NCBI GenBank assembly: GCA_039208045.1
Contig: JBCCRH010000198.1
Span: 1-10,680 of the forward strand
Length of the DNA stretch: 10,680 nt
Source of the DNA: JBCCRH01 sp039208045
GTDB lineage: Bacteria > Bacteroidota > Bacteroidia > Chitinophagales > Saprospiraceae
Direction: 5' to 3'
Shown here: in pieces, positions 1-4,035 of the stretch
Layout: each line of letters begins with the position of its first letter
How positions within the stretch are numbered: the first letter of the stretch is position 1
The notes under the pieces: generated by a model
What the model saw: the letters and a program-made list of their open reading frames with translations, nothing else
What the model was told of the DNA's origin: nothing
The model's database searches: none
Program-made: the position numbers and the translations under genes

Positions 1-136
1 ACCTTCCTTCAGATTCCCAATCACTCAGGACATCCTTGGCTTTGGCTATGGGGTTCCCGCCAGTTGGCCCCCTTGGGACTTGACTATTACCTTTGTAATT
101 GTCGCACCCTGTAGTGTAGCATCATGCCCGGCACAC
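1..136 (-). mobile_element. Group II intron, 5' end (partial, runs off the window)
   Basis: Read on the minus strand, this stretch starts GTGTGCCGGGCATG, which fits the GUGYG 5' consensus of bacterial group II introns, and ends with GGGAATCTGAAGGAAGG, a segment I recall from domain I of Bacteroidota group II introns, upstream of the reverse transcriptase/maturase gene. The intervening text (a second GTGCGAC at 101-107, a GTCAAGTCCC-like segment, GCGGGAACC) also fits a structured domain I RNA. The maturase and the catalytic domain V would lie left of base 1, so neither can be seen. The proposed 5' splice boundary is at 136/137; the alternative is 107. The call rests on recalled sequence motifs, not on a folded structure, and the intron class cannot be assigned from this part. 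Confidence 0.62.
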
Positions 137-137
137 T

Positions 138-167
138 AGACTGTTTGTCCTCACAGGACAAAAATTC
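138..167 (+). repeat. Hairpin repeat, copy 1 (REP-like)
   Basis: TTTGTCCT (144-151) and AGGACAAA (155-162) form a perfect 8-base stem around a CAC triloop. Together with the flanking AGACTG it matches, in opposite orientation, the element at 253-282. On the minus strand the proposed group II intron begins directly after this element. Small palindromes with triloops repeated between genes are typical of REP-like elements. No RAYT transposase is in the window. Confidence 0.7.
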
Positions 168-196
168 AATAGCTGGTACGTGCAGATTTAAGAATA

Positions 197-214
197 CCGT
201 CCCCATTTAGACGG
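197..214. repeat. Weak hairpin inside the repeat cluster
   Basis: CCGTC (197-201) pairs with GACGG (210-214) around an 8-base loop. It lies between the two inverted copies of the TTTGTCCT hairpin, so the three may be one composite unit of about 145 bases (138-282). The stem is short and could be chance on its own. Confidence 0.35.
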
Positions 215-252
215 AGTACACCTCTATATTCAAAAGCACATAGGCACCCAGT

Positions 253-282
253 GAAAAAATGTCCTGTAAGGACAAACTGTCT
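253..282 (-). repeat. Hairpin repeat, copy 2 (inverted relative to copy 1)
   Basis: TGTCCT (260-265) and AGGACA (269-274) form a 6-base stem around a GTA triloop, followed by AACTGTCT. The reverse complement reads AGACAGTTTGTCCTTACAGG, nearly identical to AGACTGTTTGTCCTCACAGG of copy 1. The two copies therefore face each other and bound about 85 bases with no recognisable gene. Confidence 0.7.
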
Positions 283-310
283 GTAAACCAGCCCAGTACA
301 CACCAGAAGC

Positions 311-327
311 GCCCGACTTAGTTGGGC
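311..327. repeat. Short triloop hairpin
   Basis: GCCCGAC (311-317) faces GTTGGGC (321-327) around a TTA triloop; six Watson-Crick pairs plus one G-T. It has the same architecture (about 7-base stem, three-base loop) as the hairpins at 144-162 and 260-274 but a different stem sequence. No T-run follows on either strand, so it does not look like an intrinsic terminator. Confidence 0.45.
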
Positions 328-335
328 AGCCTACA

Positions 336-391
336 CCTGTTATCAGCGAGGATTTGCAATCCGCGAATGCTTAATCTGCACGATAAACAGG
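336..391. repeat. Nested inverted repeat
   Basis: An outer pair CCTGTTATC (336-344) and GATAAACAGG (382-391) matches except for one extra base. Inside it GGATT (350-354) pairs with AATCC (358-362) around a TGC triloop. The unit ends 14 bases before the stop of the minus-strand phosphoesterase gene and might shape the 3' end of its transcript, but there is no T-run. It could equally be a decayed mobile palindrome. Confidence 0.45.
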
Positions 392-405
392 CTGGACTTC
401 CCACT

Positions 406-909
406 CTAAAGCGCTCCCCGCTTCCCCAACTCGATCACTTCCAAATCTTTAATCACGGCCTCTTCCAAGGTAAAGCGCACCATCGTCTTGATTTTATGAA
501 ATCCATGATTCCCACAAGCCCCCGGATTGATATGCAGCAGCCCCAAGCTACGGTCAGGCATCACCTTCAGGATATGCGAGTGCCCACAAATAAACAACTT
601 AGGTGGATGTTTTCGAATCTCCTCCCGCACCCGCTTATTGTACCGCCCCGGATACCCCCCGATATGCGTCATCCACACATCTACTCCCTCGCACTCAAAC
701 CGCAAATGCTCCGGAAATTGCGCCCGCAATTCATGCCCATCAATATTGCCATACACCGCCCGAAAGGGCTTAAAGCCTTCCAGCGTATCCGCCACTGCGG
801 GATCGCCAATATCCCCCGCATGCCAAATTTCATCCACTTCTTCGAAGTAGCGGAAAATACTTTCTTCTAAATGACTATGTGTATCTGATAAAAGTCCGAT
901 TCTTCGCAT
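406..909 (-). CDS. YfcE/MJ0936-type metallophosphoesterase
   Basis: A 167-residue cytoplasmic protein of the calcineurin-like phosphoesterase superfamily, small YfcE/MJ0936 branch; members are metal-dependent phosphodiesterases active on model substrates, with unclear natural targets. The dimetal motifs are all present and in order: D9-x-H11 (SDTH), G32-D33 (HAGDIGD), G54-N55 with D57, H82 (MTHIGG), and G109-H110-S111-H112. The length is normal for the family (about 160-185), there is no signal peptide, and the ATG at 907-909 places the metal motif right at the N terminus as expected. No Shine-Dalgarno is visible. It is the last of four minus-strand genes, but a 117-base repeat-bearing gap separates it from the thioesterase gene, so co-transcription is uncertain. 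Fold assignment is firm; substrate is unknown. Confidence 0.93.
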   Translation of the reverse strand: MRRIGLLSDTHSHLEESIFRYFEEVDEIWHAGDIGDPAVADTLEGFKPFRAVYGNIDGHELRAQFPEHLRFECEGVDVWMTHIGGYPGRYNKRVREEIRKHPPKLFICGHSHILKVMPDRSLGLLHINPGACGNHGFHKIKTMVRFTLEEAVIKDLEVIELGKRGAL

Positions 910-937
910 CCTACATAATTATTATTCGGGCAACCGA

Positions 938-954
938 CGTAGACTTCGACTACG
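938..954. repeat. Small palindrome with a recurrent motif
   Basis: CGTAG (938-942) pairs with CTACG (950-954) around ACTTCGA. The segment CTTCGACTACGCTCAG (944-959) resembles a GTAGTCGAAG-type repeat that I recall as dispersed between genes in many Bacteroidota. The genome-wide copy number cannot be seen here. Confidence 0.4.
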
Positions 955-976
955 CTCAGCCTACAGCCTACTTGCA

Positions 977-1023
977 CCTCGGTAGTCGAGCGAAGCCGCC
1001 CCCTCGGTAGTCGAGCGAAGCCG
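977..1023. repeat. Two direct copies of a 22-base repeat
   Basis: CCTCGGTAGTCGAGCGAAGC followed by CG occurs at 977-998 and again, identical, at 1002-1023, three bases apart. The pair sits between the stop of the thioesterase gene and the start of the phosphoesterase gene. The sequence looks like a dispersed intergenic repeat duplicated in tandem rather than a binding site, though paired operators cannot be ruled out. Confidence 0.75.
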
Positions 1024-1033
1024 AGACTACCGA
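1004..1033. repeat. Inverted repeat overlapping a stop codon
   Basis: TCGGTAGTC (1004-1012) and GACTACCGA (1025-1033) are perfect 9-base arms around 12 bases. The right arm contains the last codons and the TAG stop (1027-1029) of the thioesterase gene, so the transcript of that gene would end in a stable hairpin. No T-run follows on the minus strand. It may protect the 3' end or attenuate read-through into the phosphoesterase gene; this is inference. Confidence 0.6.
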
Positions 1034-1581
1034 TCCCGAAACAACGCCTTAATATCCAACGCTTCCTCTGGCTTCATGCGCCCACTCAGCACCAAGCGCA
1101 GCTCTCGGCGGCGGGAGGCACTATCATAGCGCTGCTGCTCAATCTCCGTCAATGAAAGTACTGGTGGAACAGGAGTTGGATGGCCATTTTCTTCCTCTAG
1201 GCCTACAAAGGTAAAGTAAGCGTGATTGCAGCGACGAGCATCACCTCCTTTGATATCATTGGCAAAAACTTCTACATACACTTCTACAGAAGTGCGGAAT
1301 GCACGGGTGACCGTTGCCTCCAACGTGACAATATCGCCTAGTCGGATAGGACGCTGAAAAGATACATGGTCAACAGAGGCCGTCACGACATAAGTTTCCG
1401 TATGCTTGCCCGCACAAATAGCGCTGGCGATATCCATCCAACGCAACAGGTTACCGCCCATGAGATTGCCCATAGGATTGGTATCATTGGGCATTACCAT
1501 TTGGGTCATGACCGTTTTGGATTCGCTGACCCGCTTTGGCTTAGGATTAGTAGCAGCCACAGATTCTTTAGGCTTGTCCAT
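1027..1581 (-). CDS. Acyl-CoA thioesterase (hot-dog fold, YciA/ACOT type)
   Basis: A 184-residue cytoplasmic hot-dog enzyme that hydrolyses acyl-CoA thioesters to free acid and CoA. The segment PNDTNPMGNLMGGNLLRWMD (31-50) is the signature of the YciA/BACH/ACOT7 group: the GG before the long hot-dog helix and D50, the residue equivalent to the catalytic Asp. VSFQRPIRLGD (73-83) is the usual second strand block. One hot-dog domain covers about 20-130, so it should work as a dimer or hexamer. The C-terminal 45 residues are charged and helical, and the first 20 are Lys/Pro-rich; both are common extensions in Bacteroidota homologues. The start lies 9 bases after the stop of the upstream small gene, suggesting co-transcription. 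Chain-length preference cannot be read from sequence. Confidence 0.92.
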   Translation of the reverse strand: MDKPKESVAATNPKPKRVSESKTVMTQMVMPNDTNPMGNLMGGNLLRWMDIASAICAGKHTETYVVTASVDHVSFQRPIRLGDIVTLEATVTRAFRTSVEVYVEVFANDIKGGDARRCNHAYFTFVGLEEENGHPTPVPPVLSLTEIEQQRYDSASRRRELRLVLSGRMKPEEALDIKALFRDR

Positions 1582-1589
1582 TCGTATCG

Positions 1590-2003
1590 CTATTTGATCA
1601 TTACCCCTTTCTTATTGAGGTAGGGGATAGTCGTAAAATTAGATTCTGTAATACTTCCCTTTACAAAGACGTATTTTTTGTCGTACATGTAGCTGTCTTC
1701 TGGCAAGCTAAAGCTAATCCAGTACTCATTGGTCAGGCCAAATAGCTTGGTCTGAATGGGTTCGATGGGGGTGCAGCTATTGGGCTCGATCTGGTCGAAG
1801 AAGTGGCGAAGTATAGAGGTTTTTACCTTCTCCCCATCCACATCGCCATAGCCTTTCGAATTGATTAAAACCGATTGTAGCAAATGATCTTTCATGTTGA
1901 CCAGGTAGGTATCCCACAGCTCTTCCTCATCAGTTGCTCCTTCTCTTGGCACTACGGCAATACCTACATCCGTTACCTTAAAATTTGGAATGTCTCGCTT
2001 CAT
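1590..2003 (-). CDS. Conserved hypothetical protein, start at internal Met
   Basis: A predicted cytoplasmic protein of about 137 residues beginning MKRDIPNFKVTDVGIAVVPR. I do not recognise a characterised family. It is mixed alpha/beta with no signal peptide or membrane segment; notable stretches are LWDTYLVNMKD, VLINSKGYGDVDGEKVKTS and RHFFDQIEP, and the pattern resembles an uncharacterised family I have seen in Bacteroidota. The frame is open to a Met at 2090, but the extra 29 residues would be encoded across a palindromic intergenic repeat (2042-2059) and read poorly as protein, so I chose the ATG at 2001-2003. Its stop is 8 bases before the thioesterase start, so the two genes are probably one transcript. 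Function unknown; the neighbour only hints at a link with acyl-CoA or envelope metabolism. Confidence 0.75.
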   Translation of the reverse strand: MKRDIPNFKVTDVGIAVVPREGATDEEELWDTYLVNMKDHLLQSVLINSKGYGDVDGEKVKTSILRHFFDQIEPNSCTPIEPIQTKLFGLTNEYWISFSLPEDSYMYDKKYVFVKGSITESNFTTIPYLNKKGVMIK

Positions 2004-2041
2004 ATGCTTAAAATTTTTCTGCGCTGCAAACAATGCAGAAC

Positions 2042-2059
2042 CCTCGATAGCTATCGGGG
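2042..2059. repeat. CCCGATAGCTATCGGG-like palindrome
   Basis: CGATAGCTATCG (2045-2056) is a perfect 12-base palindrome, extended by CC and GG after one mismatch. I recall CCCGATAGCTATCGGG as a very frequent intergenic palindrome in Bacteroidota genomes. Here it lies about 40-60 bases upstream of the chosen start of the small hypothetical gene, which argues that this stretch is a leader, not coding. Confidence 0.6.
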
Positions 2060-2097
2060 CTGCACATATGTAACCGCTGCGCTCTCGCATAATCTTT

Positions 2098-2131
2098 TTT
2101 AATCATCTACTTGCGTGATATTATGATTAAA
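2098..2131. repeat. AT-rich inverted repeat between lipB and the next gene
   Basis: TTTAATCAT (2098-2106) and ATGATTAAA (2123-2131) form perfect 9-base arms around 16 bases. It lies 31 bases past the lipB stop and upstream of the hypothetical gene. It could be a weak terminator for lipB or an operator for the genes downstream. The stem is AT-rich, with no T-run after it on the minus strand, so neither role is established. Confidence 0.4.
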
Positions 2132-2162
2132 TAAGATCATGCTCGTTTCATCTGTCTATAGT

Positions 2163-2876
2163 CTATTTATATTGAAAGTCAAATAAGCCTGCATAAATAC
2201 TTTTCAACTCTTGCTTAATCTGCTCAAAATCAACTTCTTGGCCCAGTTCAGCTTGCATAGAGGTTACATCCTTATCAGCTGCATCAATTCCGCAGGGGAC
2301 GATATTTCGGAAATGCCCCAAGTCAGTATTTACATTTAGTGCAAACCCATGCAAAGTCACCCACCGACTCAAGTGTACGCCTATAGCACAAATCTTTCGC
2401 TTGGGTAACATATCCGTAGCAGCTAGCCAAACCCCTCTAAATCCTTCTTCCCGCTTGCCTTCTATCCCGTATTGTTCTAGCAAGGTGATAACTGCCTCTT
2501 CAAGATAGGCCACATAGCGATGAACATCCGTAAAAAAGTGATCTAAATCAAAAATGGGATACCCGACCAACTGGCCAGGGCCGTGGTAGGTAATATCACC
2601 GCCACGATTTATTTTGTAGAACGAAAAGCCCTTAGCTTTCAAGCTGGGCTCATCGAGCAGGAGATGATCCAAGGAACCACTTTTTCCCAACGTATACACA
2701 GGAGTGTGCTCGCAAAAGAGCAGATAGTGCTCCTGTCGCTCTAGTGGTTCACCAGCTTTCTCCCGCAATCGATTATCGCGCTTTCGCGCAATCAGTTGTT
2801 GATGCAAGCTGGTTTGGTAATCCCAAGCTCGCTGGAAATCTATTCTACCTAAGTCTTTGAAAGTTACGTTCTCCAT
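2163..2876 (-). CDS. lipB: Octanoyl-[ACP]:protein N-octanoyltransferase LipB
   Basis: A 237-residue cytoplasmic enzyme that moves octanoate from acyl carrier protein to the lipoyl domains of 2-oxoacid dehydrogenases and glycine cleavage H protein, the first step of endogenous lipoate synthesis before LipA inserts sulphur. The family signature RGGDITYHGPGQLVGYP occupies 91-107, KICAIGVHLSRWVTLHGFALN 161-181, and PCGI 194-197. Lys161 and Cys195 form the expected catalytic dyad; their 34-residue spacing equals that of the known Mycobacterium tuberculosis pair Lys142/Cys176. The length is normal for the family. The start is fixed by the N-terminal block and by a TACCTTTG promoter box just upstream. 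lipA is not in the window. Confidence 0.97.
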   Translation of the reverse strand: MENVTFKDLGRIDFQRAWDYQTSLHQQLIARKRDNRLREKAGEPLERQEHYLLFCEHTPVYTLGKSGSLDHLLLDEPSLKAKGFSFYKINRGGDITYHGPGQLVGYPIFDLDHFFTDVHRYVAYLEEAVITLLEQYGIEGKREEGFRGVWLAATDMLPKRKICAIGVHLSRWVTLHGFALNVNTDLGHFRNIVPCGIDAADKDVTSMQAELGQEVDFEQIKQELKSIYAGLFDFQYK

Positions 2877-2892
2877 TTTCTAAAATGCGGCG

Positions 2893-2900
2893 CAAAGGTA
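2893..2900 (-). promoter_or_regulatory. Probable -7 box of the lipB promoter
   Basis: On the minus strand the sequence TACCTTTG matches the Bacteroidota -7 consensus TAnnTTTG exactly and lies 16 bases before the lipB ATG. No clear TTTG -33 element is seen at the usual distance. For the divergent gene at 2955 only a weaker TAAATTGG (2905-2912) is visible on the plus strand. Confidence 0.55.
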
Positions 2901-2954
2901 CGTATAAATTGGGTTTAAAGCAGTAGTTTTATTCACAACAAAAAACACGCCCTT

Positions 2955-4028
2955 ATGGTTACTTTTCGCTTGATCGTTGTGCTAGTTTGCATCGCTGTAT
3001 TTGCGCAAGCACAAGCCCCTGCACCCGACTTTACCATTACCGATAGCAATGGCGAAACTAGACAACTTTATGCCGACTACCTCGATCAAGGGAAGTCCGT
3101 TGTCCTTAAGTTTTTCTTCATCAACTGTCCACCTTGCAATGCTATGGCTCCACTGATGGAGCCCTTCTACCAAAGCTGGGGCGGTGGCGCGTACGATATG
3201 GAAATGATTAGCCTGAGTATTCGTCCCAACGATAGTAGTCAGGGGGTGAATGGGTACAAACAGATGCATGGCCATACTTGGCCAGGGGCAGGTGGCGACG
3301 GTGGGGCTTCGGCTGCTATACAGCCTTACTTACAGGGCGATTATGGCATCTTTTCCTCTACCCCTACTTTTGTAGTCATTGCTCCTGATGGTGAAGTATT
3401 CTTCAATCCCAAAGGCGATAATTTTGAAGCTACGCTCGACTCTGTAGCCCTTAAGTTGGAAGAAACAGGTGCTATCAAAGCGTTTCAGCCTTTTCAAAAT
3501 AGTGGAACAGTAAGCAATATGAATCTTGCTACCATTACCGGAGTGGAGCTGGGGATTGCCGAAGTAGACTCCAACCTGGTGCAGACAGATGCAGCCGGAG
3601 CCTTCCAACTTGATCTCGACATCAATATTTTCGAAGAAAATGTACTGGTTGCTAATAGAACCGATAGCCACACTAATGGTGTCAATATTGGCGATCTATT
3701 TCGCATTCAGCAGCATATCCTTGGTGATGTACCCTTCACTTCTCCTTACCAGTATCTCGCTGCTGACGTCAACCGCGATGGCATGGTAAGCATGTCTGAT
3801 ATGGTAGCTATTGCCCGCACCATTCTCACGATTGGTTCCGTCTATGAGCAGTATAATCCCTGGGTTTTTGTAGATGCAGATTATGATTTTGAAAACCCGA
3901 CTGCTCCCGCTACAGAAATTTTTGAAGAAGGCAAAGCACAAATACTGCTTAATCCCGATGATGCTAGTACTTATCAGCTCATCGGGATTAAGTTAGGGGA
4001 TGTGGATGCGAGCGCCACTGTAGAGTAG
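2955..4028 (+). CDS. Secreted thioredoxin-fold protein with dockerin-like module
   Basis: A 357-residue exported protein. Residues 1-19 are a signal peptide, with a likely AQA/Q cleavage. Residues 22-172 are a TlpA/AhpC-TSA type thioredoxin-like domain with a CPPC redox motif at 58-61 and the TPTFVVI segment containing the cis-Pro loop near 136-142. Residues 180-232 look like a small carboxypeptidase-regulatory/Ig-like strand domain. Residues 234-291 hold two dockerin-like calcium loops: a degenerate one ending NGVNIGDLF, then DVNRDGMVSMSD. A tail follows, ending GIKLGDVDASATVE, a pattern I know from Saprospirales surface proteins. No T9SS sorting domain follows. It probably works in the periplasm or on the surface as a thiol oxidoreductase or reductant; partner unknown. 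It converges with the propeller gene 7 bases away. Confidence 0.85.
   Translation: MVTFRLIVVLVCIAVFAQAQAPAPDFTITDSNGETRQLYADYLDQGKSVVLKFFFINCPPCNAMAPLMEPFYQSWGGGAYDMEMISLSIRPNDSSQGVNGYKQMHGHTWPGAGGDGGASAAIQPYLQGDYGIFSSTPTFVVIAPDGEVFFNPKGDNFEATLDSVALKLEETGAIKAFQPFQNSGTVSNMNLATITGVELGIAEVDSNLVQTDAAGAFQLDLDINIFEENVLVANRTDSHTNGVNIGDLFRIQQHILGDVPFTSPYQYLAADVNRDGMVSMSDMVAIARTILTIGSVYEQYNPWVFVDADYDFENPTAPATEIFEEGKAQILLNPDDASTYQLIGIKLGDVDASATVE
3948..3992. repeat. Perfect 14-base inverted repeat inside a coding region
   Basis: CTTAATCCCGATGA (3948-3961) and TCATCGGGATTAAG (3979-3992) are exact reverse complements around 17 bases, which can add three more pairs (GCT/AGC) after a one-base bulge. The arms are in codon register, giving LNPDD and LIGIK near the C terminus of the thioredoxin/dockerin protein (codons 332-346), 34 bases before its stop. 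The core ATCCCGAT/ATCGGGAT resembles the palindrome at 2042-2059. No T-run follows. Confidence 0.8.
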
Positions 4029-4035
4029 CTTATTG

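Noticed and set aside
101..107. GTGCGAC (minus strand) as the intron 5' end
   Set aside because: It fits the GUGYG consensus, but similarity to the second hairpin copy stops at 137, which favours the GTGTG at 136 as the boundary; kept only as an alternative.
311..391. Intrinsic terminator for the phosphoesterase gene
   Set aside because: Hairpins are present just past the stop, but no T-run follows on the minus strand, and the hairpins look like part of a wider repeat cluster.
322..870. Long open frame on the plus strand overlapping the phosphoesterase gene
   Set aside because: It is antisense to a gene with a complete set of metallophosphoesterase motifs; its translation is low in complexity, rich in Pro, His and Arg, and resembles no family.
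977..1023. Possible CRISPR repeats
   Set aside because: Only two copies, separated by three bases, with no spacers of regular length and no cas genes.
3657..3828. Cellulosome dockerin
   Set aside because: The calcium loops are dockerin-like, but this module is widespread in Saprospirales-type proteins without cohesins, and nothing else cellulosomal is present.
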